Shown here in pieces: positions 26,963 through 33,867 of a DNA stretch of 34,153 nt. How positions within the stretch are numbered: position 1 is the stretch's first letter; each line of letters opens with the position of its first letter. This stretch comes from a virus. The DNA lies in IMG/VR virus record IMGVR_UViG_3300017719_000070, positions 1 to 34,153 of that record. One strand, given 5' to 3'. The position numbers and the translations under genes were made by a program. A model generated the notes under the pieces. That model was not told where the DNA came from. It did not search any database and was given only the letters and a program-made list of their open reading frames with translations.

Positions 26963-28204
26963 CTACACGTCTCCTGGAATGAAAGTTACACCGTTAATGC
27001 CCGAAGGAGCTGTGCCATTTATTTGAGCCTCAGTAAATCCTTGTGCAAGAAGTTTTGCCCTTGTTGTCATCGTGGTGTAGGCGATACCAGGGGTATTTCG
27101 ATTCAAAATCTCTATCTCGTCTGATTGAGGACCATCGCCACTACCAACGTGTCCTAGGTTTACTAGTGATTCACCTGTGGGGCCTGTTGCTTGACTTCCA
27201 TCAATTTGAGCAAATTCTCCATCTTCAACTAGATTATCTGTGACACTTTCGTCAAGTTTTTCTTGTATGGCTTCTTCTAATAAATCAGCGGCAGAATTAT
27301 CACCTGCGGTATGAATATATGCTTCATTCAATGTCATTGTGATACGAATTGCAGAGGGTTTACCACCTTTATTGACTGCTATGCCATTAGGAGTATAGTC
27401 GATTGCTAAGTTTGATATCATACTTGTTTTAAATCTGAAGTAGTATGACTGATCAATACCTTGAAAATATGTATCAACCATTGCGGGATATCTTAAAAGA
27501 CCACGATCAAGCACATTAGCGCCCGTATCTTCACCCAAAACACTCTCGGCTTTTGGCAGTACCATGCGTTGCAGAGTACGAATAATCTTCTTTAATTGCT
27601 TTGATTCGGCTTCAGATTCTGGTGATAATAACCACTCTAGTGAGTGTACTTTTAGATCAACACCATTAAATACTAATGTTGCGAATGGATTTACTGCTGT
27701 ACCACGACCAACTCCGATACCATTTGATATATCTGGGCTTACTGTACCCATACCAGCTCTGACTAAGAACTGAGCAGTATCAGTAGCACCGGCAAGGGCT
27801 TGTTGCACTCCCGTAAAGTCACCCGATACTGCATCAGCTAATCCCTCACCTAATTTAGATATTCCTTTTACTGCTGTAGAACCTAAATTCTTTGCGACTG
27901 ATTCAGCAGAATTTGGATCACCTGCTAATTGAGATGCGGCTGTACCTAGAATACCTAACTCATTACCACCAACATTAATCTTATAATTATCTTGAATCTG
28001 TTTAGGTAGAGGTAATAGTATTTCAGCAAGAGGTCTCATTTCAGATCCTCTTTTGCCTCCATACTTATATTCAAAGAAACGCATCAGTGTTCCGTGTGCG
28101 CCTAGATTTCTAGGAAACTTCATGATACTCGTAGGACCTTTTTGCTCAACCTTTCGTGCGGTGATAGTCTCTAACGGGTTTGTTTTTAGTAATCCTTCTG
28201 ACAT
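26963..28204 (-). CDS. gp48: Baseplate tail-tube cap protein gp48-like
   Basis: A 413-residue homologue of the T4 tail-tube cap family (gp48, 364 residues; gp54 is a paralogue). The conserved tube-fold portion is FNGVDLKVHSLEWLLSPESE, then the helix KQLKKIIRTLQRMVLPK (about residues 180-220), followed by TYFQGIDQSYYFRFKTSMIS and RITMTLNEAYIHT. gp48 sits on the hub and starts tube growth. It is the first gene of the long minus-strand block, 45 bases after a perfect late promoter. The ribosome binding site is a weak AAAGG. The C-terminal 90 residues are polar and not recognised. Confidence 0.85.
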   Translation of the reverse strand: MSEGLLKTNPLETITARKVEQKGPTSIMKFPRNLGAHGTLMRFFEYKYGGKRGSEMRPLAEILLPLPKQIQDNYKINVGGNELGILGTAASQLAGDPNSAESVAKNLGSTAVKGISKLGEGLADAVSGDFTGVQQALAGATDTAQFLVRAGMGTVSPDISNGIGVGRGTAVNPFATLVFNGVDLKVHSLEWLLSPESEAESKQLKKIIRTLQRMVLPKAESVLGEDTGANVLDRGLLRYPAMVDTYFQGIDQSYYFRFKTSMISNLAIDYTPNGIAVNKGGKPSAIRITMTLNEAYIHTAGDNSAADLLEEAIQEKLDESVTDNLVEDGEFAQIDGSQATGPTGESLVNLGHVGSGDGPQSDEIEILNRNTPGIAYTTMTTRAKLLAQGFTEAQINGTAPSGINGVTFIPGDV

Positions 28205-28220
28205 TTTATCTGAGCCTTTA

Positions 28221-28228
28221 TATAAATA
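28221..28228 (+). promoter_or_regulatory. T4-type late promoter TATAAATA for the plus-strand block
   Basis: A perfect TATAAATA on the plus strand, 43 bases before the GTG start of the gp4-like gene. It is 20 bases left of an equally perfect minus-strand copy, so the two promoters face and read through each other. Confidence 0.85.
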
Positions 28229-28248
28229 ATAAGTTAGTCTATGGTAAT

Positions 28249-28256
28249 TATTTATA
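28249..28256 (-). promoter_or_regulatory. T4-type late promoter TATAAATA for the minus-strand baseplate block
   Basis: A perfect TATAAATA on the minus strand, 45 bases before the ATG of gp48. Expected transcripts from this and the opposing plus-strand site would overlap by roughly 10 bases at their 5' ends. Confidence 0.85.
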
Positions 28257-28271
28257 TGTATTGGAGAGAAT

Positions 28272-28727
28272 GTGCCAAATTATTATCAGGGTAAATTTAA
28301 GCCCCGTAATCCACAAAAATATAAAGGCGACCCATCGAATATAATTTATAGGAGCGGATGGGAACTCAAGTTGATGTCTTATTTAGATAAGCATCCTCAT
28401 GTGATTAAATGGAATAGCGAAGAAATTGTTATACCATATCGCTCGCCAATCGATGGGAGAATGCATAGATATTTTCCAGACTTTTATGTGGAACAGATAA
28501 ATAAACAAAAGCGTAAAGAAAAAGTGCTTATAGAGGTGAAGCCTTATGCTCAAACAAAACCTCCAAAGGTACAGAACACAAAAAGAAATAAGCCTACCAA
28601 GCGATATATAAATGAAGTAAAGACTTGGGGAGTTAATTCAGCTAAATGGAATGCGGCTGAAGAGTTCTGTAAAGATAGAGGTTATATCTTTCGAATCATA
28701 ACAGAAAATGAATTAGGAATAAAATAA
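28272..28727 (+). CDS. gp4: Head completion protein gp4/gp50, PD-(D/E)XK nuclease fold
   Basis: A 151-residue homologue of the T4 head-completion protein gp4 (gp50), almost identical in length (150). Landmarks are KYKGDPSNIIYRSGWELKLM, SEEIVIPYRSPIDGRMHRYF, PDFYVE near residue 70 and LIEVKPYAQTKPP near 87-100. The PD...EVK pair matches a PD-(D/E)XK nuclease core, as in TnsA-like enzymes. gp4 is needed to finish filled heads before tail joining, perhaps by trimming DNA. The start is GTG at 28272 with GGAGAG upstream; an ATG at 28270 is in another frame and stops after about 24 codons. The next gene begins in its stop codon (TAATG). Confidence 0.9.
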   Translation: MPNYYQGKFKPRNPQKYKGDPSNIIYRSGWELKLMSYLDKHPHVIKWNSEEIVIPYRSPIDGRMHRYFPDFYVEQINKQKRKEKVLIEVKPYAQTKPPKVQNTKRNKPTKRYINEVKTWGVNSAKWNAAEEFCKDRGYIFRIITENELGIK

Positions 28728-29170
28728 TGTACGAATATAAATGTAAAGTGGTAAAGATTGTTGACGGTGATACTGTAGACGTAGATATTGATCTAGGCTT
28801 TGGTATCTGGATGAAGAATGAAAGAGTTCGCATCATGGGTATTGATACACCAGAATCAAGAACAAGAGACTTAGTTGAGAAGAAGTTTGGCTTAGCGGCT
28901 AAAGAAAGACTCAAGCAATTACTAGGCGATAAGCCAGTATTAAAGACTCAGATTGCTAAAAATGGCGAAGATATGAAGGGTAAGTTTGGTCGTATTCTTG
29001 GCGATTTTGATGTATATGATACTAAGACTGACTCATGGAGACCAGTCACAAAAGTATTGATGGATGAAGGCCATGCTGTTGACTACTACGGTGGTTCAAA
29101 AGAAGAGATTCAAGAGCAACATATGATCAATAGACAAAGATTGATCGAAGAGGGTGTAGTAATACTATAA
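28727..29170 (+). CDS. Staphylococcal-nuclease-like (thermonuclease) protein
   Basis: A 147-residue protein that matches the SNase/TNase fold over its whole length. The first strands contain VVKIVDGDTVDVDIDLGFG, with the Asp cluster typical of the calcium site. The catalytic block RVRIMGIDTPESRTRD carries the Arg and Glu expected at the active site, and GKFGRILGDF near residue 87 supplies the second Arg. The end (VTKVLMDEGHAVDYYGG) is also typical. It should therefore cut DNA or RNA using calcium. No signal peptide is present, so it acts in the cell or in the virion. It lies between head completion and tail genes, joined to both neighbours by TAATG overlaps. Similar genes sit at this place in marine T4-like phages; a role in DNA degradation or packaging is inference. 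Confidence 0.92.
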   Translation: MYEYKCKVVKIVDGDTVDVDIDLGFGIWMKNERVRIMGIDTPESRTRDLVEKKFGLAAKERLKQLLGDKPVLKTQIAKNGEDMKGKFGRILGDFDVYDTKTDSWRPVTKVLMDEGHAVDYYGGSKEEIQEQHMINRQRLIEEGVVIL

Positions 29171-29766
29171 TGGCCGTACTATTTGACGAAATTCTAAACA
29201 AGGGCGTTAGACAGGGCAAGATACCTGCTCAGACTGCTAAGGCTCGTGATTGGTATCGTAATACTGCCAAGAATTATGGGAACGTCAAAGAGAACGACTT
29301 CTTCGGCAAGAAGGGAGACAGAGATAGAATGACTACTATGCCTCTTGTCGGATCAATGTATATGTACGAATACTCAGCAAAGTATAAAGACACTCTTCCA
29401 TACTATGATAGATTACCCCTAATCTTTCCATACAGAAAAGTAAAGGGTGGGTTTTACGGGCTGAATATGCATTATTTACCTTTACCTCTTCGTGCTAAGT
29501 TGATGGATGCTTTATATGAGACAGCAAATAATACATCATATGATGAGACTACTAGATTAAAACTTAGCTATAAAATACTAGAGGGTGCGGCTAAGTATAA
29601 AGAATTTAAACCCTGTATCAAGAGATATTTAACAAAACAAGTGCAAAGTAAATTTATGTATGTATATCCTTCAGAGTGGGATATCGCATTATTCTTGCCA
29701 ACAGAACGATTTGTTGGCGCATCAAAAGCGACAGTCTTTGCTGATTCAAGAAGAAAAATTAAATAG
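29170..29766 (+). CDS. Conserved T4-like phage protein; possible DNA-end protector gp2 analogue
   Basis: A 198-residue protein of a type I recognise from marine T4-like phages but cannot name with certainty. Features are KARDWYRNTAKNYG near the start, PLVGSMYMYEYSAKYKDTLP, YYDRLPLIFPYRK, GGFYGLNMHYLPLPLRAKLM in the middle, and FKPCIKRYLTKQVQSKF with LPTERFVGASK near the end. No enzyme motif, membrane span or signal is visible. It is translationally coupled (TAATG) to the nuclease gene and follows the head-completion gene. In T4, gene 2 (DNA-end protector) is close to gene 4, so a gp2-like role in protecting packaged ends is one possibility; a tail-tube or neck role is another. Confidence 0.5.
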   Translation: MAVLFDEILNKGVRQGKIPAQTAKARDWYRNTAKNYGNVKENDFFGKKGDRDRMTTMPLVGSMYMYEYSAKYKDTLPYYDRLPLIFPYRKVKGGFYGLNMHYLPLPLRAKLMDALYETANNTSYDETTRLKLSYKILEGAAKYKEFKPCIKRYLTKQVQSKFMYVYPSEWDIALFLPTERFVGASKATVFADSRRKIK

Positions 29767-29774
29767 GAAAAGAG

Positions 29775-30536
29775 ATGGCTTTCAATATAAGTGACTTTAA
29801 TTCAAAGGTAAACAAACATGGGCTTGCCAAGAACAATTTGTTTTTTGCTAGAATTACTTTGCCAAAATCAATCACAAACGAACTAACTGCTACATCACCA
29901 ATTGTCAGAGATATTGAATTTTTCTGTAGAGGTGTGACGTTACCAGAACTAGATATTACTACAGGAGATGTTCAGCCTCAGGGATTTGGACCAGTTGTTC
30001 GTAGACCACAAGGAATAAATTTTCCGGTGTTGCCTGCTACGTTTATGGTTGACTCGGAGTTCGGTGTATTGAAGCTATTTCATAGATGGTCACAGGCCAT
30101 AGTGAACTATGACACTAGTGGCGGTAGGTTTGCAGGAGTGAATAATCAGTTGCCTTTCGAGTTAGGATATAAAGAAGACTATCAAGCAACAATGCAAGTC
30201 GCAGTATATTCTCACGGCTCAAGATCAGTAGAGTATCTATATGAGTTTAGTGGATTATATCCTGTGAATGTTGGTAGTATGGAAGCATCTTGGATGAACG
30301 ATGCTGAAGTAATGACTCTTCCAGTAGGATTCTCATACGATGAACTCAAAGTAACAGGTGCCAGAACAGGTAAAGTTCTTTCTGACAGACCAGGCTCAAC
30401 TACAGGAAAGTTATTGAAGTGGTTCTCGTCAATTAACAGTGCAGTAAACACAATAGAAAGTATTACGAAACCTGCTGGTGTACAGGATGCAATCAATCAA
30501 ATTAATAACATAAACAATATAGTTGAATCATTTTAA
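29775..30536 (+). CDS. Tail-tube-fold protein (gp54/gp19-like)
   Basis: A 253-residue protein with the pattern of the tail tube fold shared by gp19, gp48 and gp54. Landmarks are KNNLFFARITLP near residue 20, EFFCRGVTLPELDITTGDVQ, VLPATFMVDSEFGVLKLFHRW and EFSGLYPVNVGSMEASWMND. In T4 the main tube gene 19 follows the sheath gene 18. This copy instead sits next to gp26 and the probable tape measure, so a baseplate-proximal tube-initiator role (gp54-like, 320 residues in T4) is more likely. The C-terminal 45 residues form a helix-rich Asn/Ile tail. The binding site AGGAAAAGAG is directly before the ATG. Confidence 0.7.
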   Translation: MAFNISDFNSKVNKHGLAKNNLFFARITLPKSITNELTATSPIVRDIEFFCRGVTLPELDITTGDVQPQGFGPVVRRPQGINFPVLPATFMVDSEFGVLKLFHRWSQAIVNYDTSGGRFAGVNNQLPFELGYKEDYQATMQVAVYSHGSRSVEYLYEFSGLYPVNVGSMEASWMNDAEVMTLPVGFSYDELKVTGARTGKVLSDRPGSTTGKLLKWFSSINSAVNTIESITKPAGVQDAINQINNINNIVESF

Positions 30537-30564
30537 ATAATTATTATATTATAGGAGTAGTGCA

Positions 30565-31266
30565 ATGGCTTTACCAAAGATCGATTTACCTCTTTTTGAG
30601 TTGAATTTACCATCAGACGACAGTGTTGTCAAATATAGACCCTTTACAGTAAAGGAAGAAAAGATTCTTCTAGTTGCTCAAGAGTCAAAAGATCCCAATC
30701 AAATGGTATTGGCGATGAGACAGATAGCAACAAATTGCTGTCCAGACATAAGCATAGACGAACTGGCTATGTTTGATTTAGAGTATATCATGCTACAGAT
30801 CAGATCGAAGTCTATAGATAATAAGATTAATTTTACTATCAATGATCCAGATACGAACAATCCAGTGAACTTAGAACTGGATATAGATGAAATTGATTTG
30901 ACGACAGATGAGAGCCACACTAAAGAAATAACTATATCGGACGAGATGTATTTAATGATGCGCTATCCTAGACTTAATGAAGTCAGTGTTTTTCTTAATG
31001 TCGTAGAAAATCCAACTGAGTCGTTATTCGATGTGATGATTGCGTGTATTGACTGTGTAGTTGCTGGAGATGAAGTACAGAAACTAGAAGACTTTACCAA
31101 AGAGGAAGTAATTCAGTTTGTCGAAACATTCCCTGGAGGCACTATTGATGCCATACAAAAGTTTTTTGAAACTATGCCTAAACTTAGATTCAAGTCAACT
31201 TATATGAATAGTGAGGGAGAAGAGAAAGAAGTCTTACTAGAGGGTACAGAAACTTTTTTTCTCTAA
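30565..31266 (+). CDS. gp26: Baseplate hub / tail assembly protein gp26 (T4_baseplate family)
   Basis: A 233-residue member of the family I know as the T4 baseplate gp26 group (T4 gp26 is 208 residues). The N-terminus is typical: LPLFELNLPSDDSVVKYRPF, then TVKEEKILLVAQESKD, IATNCCPDISIDELAMFDLE and YIMLQIRSKS. gp26 is needed for hub assembly. The ribosome binding site TAGGAG lies 8 bases before ATG. The gene ends in GAA ACT TTT TTT CTC TAA: an in-frame T_TTT_TTT slippery run at codons 230-232, followed by the stop. A -1 slip would yield a 289-residue fusion with the next ORF. The stop also overlaps that ORF's ATG (TAATG), so re-initiation is an alternative. Such pairs upstream of a tape measure recall lambda gpG/gpGT. 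Confidence 0.9.
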   Translation: MALPKIDLPLFELNLPSDDSVVKYRPFTVKEEKILLVAQESKDPNQMVLAMRQIATNCCPDISIDELAMFDLEYIMLQIRSKSIDNKINFTINDPDTNNPVNLELDIDEIDLTTDESHTKEITISDEMYLMMRYPRLNEVSVFLNVVENPTESLFDVMIACIDCVVAGDEVQKLEDFTKEEVIQFVETFPGGTIDAIQKFFETMPKLRFKSTYMNSEGEEKEVLLEGTETFFL

Positions 31267-31325
31267 TGTTGTGTCATACTAGCTTAGGGAATTATTATAA
31301 AACTATATTCTCATTGGCGCAACAT
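31254..31325 (+). other. Putative -1 programmed frameshift site: T_TTT_TTT plus downstream stem
   Basis: Seven T residues (31254-31260) fall in frame as T_TTT_TTT at the end of gene 26. Five bases later, 31266-31273 (ATGTTGTG) can pair with 31318-31325 (CGCAACAT) for 8 bp including one G-U. Inside the 44-base loop, 31287-31292 (GGGAAT) can pair with 31307-31312 (ATTCTC). A -1 slip enters the frame of the following 55-codon ORF and yields a fusion of about 289 residues spanning 30565-31433. The heptamer, spacing, stem and frame all agree; actual frameshifting is untested. Confidence 0.6.
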
Positions 31326-31433
31326 CATAAATACACTATAGGCGATATAGAAGCATTACTACCATACGAGCGTGATTTGTATGTAGATATGCTAATAGAC
31401 TTCGTAGAAGAGCAGAAGAATCAACAACAATAA
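31266..31433 (+). CDS. Small ORF after gp26; probable frameshift extension (gpT-like part)
   Basis: A 55-codon ORF beginning with ATG inside the gp26 stop (TAATG) and lying in the -1 frame of gene 26. If reached by frameshift the joined part begins SLMLCHTSLGNYYKTIFSLA and ends DFVEEQKNQQQ. The middle, HHKYTIGDIEALLPYERDLY, has the look of small proteins that follow gp26 in T4-like phages and of the C-terminal part of tail assembly chaperones; that likeness is from memory and not searched. No membrane span. It might be made alone by re-initiation, as a gp26 fusion, or both. A fusion that binds the tape measure while gp26 alone binds tube subunits would be the lambda-style model. Confidence 0.65.
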   Translation: MLCHTSLGNYYKTIFSLAQHHKYTIGDIEALLPYERDLYVDMLIDFVEEQKNQQQ

Positions 31434-31444
31434 TGGAGTAAATG

Positions 31445-31771
31445 ATGAGTGAAGAAACAAAAGCAGAAGTGTTTCACCCTGCTGACACAAACGGTGATGG
31501 ACAAGTATCTAAACAAGAAGAGCAGTTATACCTCGAGTTTAGACGAAAAGAATTAGAAGATGCAGATGCTATGCGTGATGCACAGCGTAACATGACATGG
31601 TTTGCTCTTGGTGGTTTGTTGTTGTACCCATTCGCTGTTGTTCTAGCATCTCTTGTAGGTCTAGATCAAGCACAGAAAACACTAGGCGATATGGCACCGA
31701 CATACTTTGTCGCTGTTGCCGGTATCGTAGCCGCATTCTTTGGCACACAGAACTTCGGCAAGAAGAAATAG
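31445..31771 (+). CDS. EF-hand protein with two membrane spans
   Basis: A 108-residue protein (109 if the ATG at 31442 is used). I prefer 31445 because GGAG at 31435-31438 is then 6 bases away rather than 3. Residues 14-25 are a canonical EF-hand loop, DTNGDGQVSKQE, with all calcium-ligand positions filled. A charged helix follows (about 26-50). Two hydrophobic helices come next: about 51-73 (WFALGGLLLYPFAVVLASLV) and 85-101 (TYFVAVAGIVAAFF). The C-terminus is basic (KKK). The design, a soluble calcium-binding head on a helical hairpin in the inner membrane, could suit a holin, a calcium-sensing membrane factor or a tail-associated membrane protein. No family function is known to me. It lies between gp26 and the tape measure with a short TM protein following. 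Confidence 0.8.
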   Translation: MSEETKAEVFHPADTNGDGQVSKQEEQLYLEFRRKELEDADAMRDAQRNMTWFALGGLLLYPFAVVLASLVGLDQAQKTLGDMAPTYFVAVAGIVAAFFGTQNFGKKK

Positions 31772-31780
31772 GAGTAGATT

Positions 31781-31897
31781 ATGGACCCAGTAGAGGCGTG
31801 GAACTCGTTATCATATTTTGACGGTGTACTATTCACTGTCTGGTTAGGTATTATGTATTACGGAAAAAATTTAATCGATCAATGGTTCGGAAAATAA
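31781..31897 (+). CDS. 38-residue single-span membrane protein
   Basis: A small ORF with a good ribosome binding site: GGAG at 31771-31774, 6 bases before ATG, overlapping the stop of the EF-hand gene. The protein reads MDPVEAWNSLSYFDGVLFTV, then WLGIMYYGKNLIDQWFGK: one hydrophobic aromatic-rich helix (about residues 12-27) with a basic/amphipathic tail. The stop is 6 bases before the tape measure start, so spacing is operon-like. It may work with the EF-hand membrane protein. Function unknown. Confidence 0.65.
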   Translation: MDPVEAWNSLSYFDGVLFTVWLGIMYYGKNLIDQWFGK

Positions 31898-31903
31898 AGA
31901 CAA

Positions 31904-33568
31904 ATGGCTGACGAAAACGCATCACAGAACGAAACGAATCAACTGCTAAAGCAGTTGCTTGAGGAGCAAAAGAAGGCAAATAAACCAGAGCCACCGCCTG
32001 CACCGCCACCTGAGCCACCAGAGGATCCTAAGTTCAGTGGAGTTTTTGACAAGATTCTTAATGTTATGTCAGACAATTTAGACTTCGTTATGGCATCAGA
32101 TGCCGCTGAATTGGCAGAAAGACGAGCCGATAGAGCAGAAAGAAGGCGTCAAAGGGTATCAGAAGGTGATGGTGGTGATAAGAAAGGGCTTCGTGAGAGA
32201 ATGTCAGATGCGGTTAAAGGTGCAAAAGAGACTAATAAAGATGCTATGAGTGGTCTAAAAAGCATAGGCAAGTTCATTACCAAGGGTCTAGGTCTTACGT
32301 TGATTGCTCCAATAATCGTAAAGTTTATAAGTGGTCTTGTTGATGGAGTAATCGAAGAAGCATTTGGTGAAGAAGCCGCAAAGAAATATGGTGGAATGAT
32401 TAAAGTCGGTGGAATATTAGCTGTTCTAGGTGGATTATTATTTGGTCCAATGGCTATTCTTCCATTATTCTTTGCAGGAATTATGGGAGCTTTGGGTAAG
32501 AAGCTAGTCGATGGAATATCACCGGAAACTCTGAATAAATTTGGTATTGATAAGAAAAGTCTTGGTGGTGTAGTGGCCGCTGTTGGGGCAGCCTTGGGAC
32601 TCTTTGTGCCAATGCTACTCAAGAAAGCAATCACTGGAACAGCTAAACTCGCACTCAAGATGGTAACCGGTGGTGCGGCATTAGCGGGAAATCTCGTTAA
32701 AAGCGTAGTAAGCGGACCAACACCAGCACCAGGTGGAGCTCCTGGTGGCGGGGCAGGCGGTAGACCACCACCAGTCAGACCAGGCGGTGTTCCAAGCGGT
32801 ATGCGACTCAATAGTGCAGGAAGAATGATTCATAACTCTACTGGTAGATTTGCTAGTGCTGATGATATAGCAAAAGCAATGGCGGCAGAAGGTAGATTGG
32901 CTAAAGTTGCGAAGTATATGAAGTTCTTTAAATTTGCAGGACCTGCATTGGCTGTTGTACCCGCACTTATCGATCCTCTAATGGCTATCTACAATGAAAA
33001 GCCCTTTAATGAAGTCATGAAGCAAACTGTAGGAGCATTAGGAACTGTTGGTGGGGTAGCACTCGGTGGACTAGCTGGTTCGGCACTTGGAACTGGAATA
33101 TTCCCTGGAGTAGGTACTGTTCTTGGTGGTCTAGTCGGTATGACGGGCGGAGCATTCTTAGGGGAAGAATTAGCAGAGACAATCGCTGAAGCAGTTCTTA
33201 CTGGCAAAGATGTAGATCCTAGTGCGCTAAAAGGTGGTGCGGCTAGAAGAGCCAGACGAGGCGGTAGGCCTACTAGTGTGACGCCTTCATCTGCTACTGT
33301 TTCTGGAACTGACTCAGCTATTTCGCCTTCAGACGTTAGTGTAGCACCTCCATCAGGAAGTGCAACTGAATCAAAACTTGGCGTTATGGCATCTGGAACA
33401 CAAGCAGTTATAGCAAAAGGCGGCACACAAAATTTCAATGTCGCTAAGGGCGGTGATACTAGTAATCAAACTAATGTTGGTGGATCATCTACTACATTTA
33501 ATATCATCAATAATGGTTCTAACTCGCTTCAGAACTCGCCACATTTGCCTGTACCACAAGGCGTCTAG
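31904..33568 (+). CDS. Probable tape measure protein (gp29-like)
   Basis: A 554-residue protein, close to T4 gp29 (590) in length. The N-terminus is charged (NQLLKQLLEEQKKANK) followed by a proline-rich stretch (PPPAPPPEPPEDP). Residues of about 60-115 are strongly charged helix. Hydrophobic glycine/alanine-rich segments lie near residues 128-150, 167-202, 220-240, 344-363 and 376-422 (for example GGLAGSALGTGIFPGVGTVL), as is common in tape measures that contact or enter membranes. A Gly/Pro-rich hinge is near 270-300 and the end is Ser/Thr/Gly/Asn-rich. It follows gp26 with its frameshift partner, the usual place for a tape measure. There is no direct sequence proof of the role; a structural virion membrane-interacting protein is the alternative. 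It is the last gene of the plus block and shares a CTAG at its stop with the opposing gene. Confidence 0.6.
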   Translation: MADENASQNETNQLLKQLLEEQKKANKPEPPPAPPPEPPEDPKFSGVFDKILNVMSDNLDFVMASDAAELAERRADRAERRRQRVSEGDGGDKKGLRERMSDAVKGAKETNKDAMSGLKSIGKFITKGLGLTLIAPIIVKFISGLVDGVIEEAFGEEAAKKYGGMIKVGGILAVLGGLLFGPMAILPLFFAGIMGALGKKLVDGISPETLNKFGIDKKSLGGVVAAVGAALGLFVPMLLKKAITGTAKLALKMVTGGAALAGNLVKSVVSGPTPAPGGAPGGGAGGRPPPVRPGGVPSGMRLNSAGRMIHNSTGRFASADDIAKAMAAEGRLAKVAKYMKFFKFAGPALAVVPALIDPLMAIYNEKPFNEVMKQTVGALGTVGGVALGGLAGSALGTGIFPGVGTVLGGLVGMTGGAFLGEELAETIAEAVLTGKDVDPSALKGGAARRARRGGRPTSVTPSSATVSGTDSAISPSDVSVAPPSGSATESKLGVMASGTQAVIAKGGTQNFNVAKGGDTSNQTNVGGSSTTFNIINNGSNSLQNSPHLPVPQGV

Positions 33569-33762
33569 TCAATATCTTTCTTCTTGCGAGGCAATGTAGT
33601 TTCTATGTTGTCTTGCTTGAGAAGTTCTTCAAGTTCCTCTACCGAAACATAATCTAAGTCCCAGTGATTACAAATATCGTTGCGATATCTTGTATGGTTC
33701 TTGTCAGAACTTTTTGATTTCTTTCTGTTGAAATAGTTTTTTAATCGATCGGATATGATCAT
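33565..33762 (-). CDS. Hypothetical 65-residue protein, convergent with the tape measure
   Basis: A small basic-then-acidic protein: N-terminal RLKNYFNRKKSKSSDKNHTR, a middle WDLDYVSVEELEELLKQDNI and a C-terminal PRKKKDID. No family recognised. The ribosome binding site AGGAG lies 7 bases before ATG, which supports expression. Its TAG and the tape measure's TAG share the palindrome CTAG at 33565-33568, so the genes meet tail to tail. Upstream on the same strand lie the gp32 gene and its terminator, so this gene needs read-through or its own promoter. None was clearly seen; the A+T-rich stretch at about 33763-33800 is the only room for one. It could be a small regulatory protein. Confidence 0.65.
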   Translation of the reverse strand: MIISDRLKNYFNRKKSKSSDKNHTRYRNDICNHWDLDYVSVEELEELLKQDNIETTLPRKKKDID

Positions 33763-33803
33763 ATATCACTCCTAATAGCTATAAAACAATCACAAATGAT
33801 AAC

Positions 33804-33843
33804 AAAAAAGGGGAGACTTTCTGCTTGTGGCTTCGGTCTCCCC
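33804..33843 (-). terminator. Rho-independent terminator downstream of gp32
   Basis: On the minus strand a perfect 8-bp stem, GGGGAGAC/GTCTCCCC (33836-33843 with 33810-33817), with an 18-base loop is followed directly by six T residues. It lies 34 bases after the gp32 stop and should separate gp32 transcripts from the 65-residue gene. Confidence 0.85.
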
Positions 33844-33845
33844 AT

Positions 33846-33867
33846 AAACTCGCTATATTGAGTTTTT
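33846..33867 (+). terminator. Possible weak plus-strand terminator opposing the gp32 terminator
   Basis: AAACTC (33846-33851) can pair with GAGTTT (33860-33865) around an 8-base loop, followed by two more T residues. It could stop rightward transcription from the tape measure block before it enters the gp32 gene. The stem is short and A+T-rich, so confidence is low. Confidence 0.25.

Noticed and set aside
30535-30552. A+T-rich palindrome AATAATTATT before gp26 as a terminator
   Set aside because: The stem would be only A-U pairs, no T run follows, and the gene beyond it has a normal ribosome binding site in the same operon.
31326-31333. CATAAATA as a late promoter for the EF-hand gene
   Set aside because: One mismatch, within a coding ORF that is part of the gp26 operon, and directly beside the proposed stem; not better than chance in A+T-rich sequence.
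32149-32811. Minus-strand ORF of 220 codons opposite the tape measure
   Set aside because: The Pro/Ser/Ala/Leu-rich product is what Gly-rich codons give on the opposite strand; the plus-strand gene has operon context.
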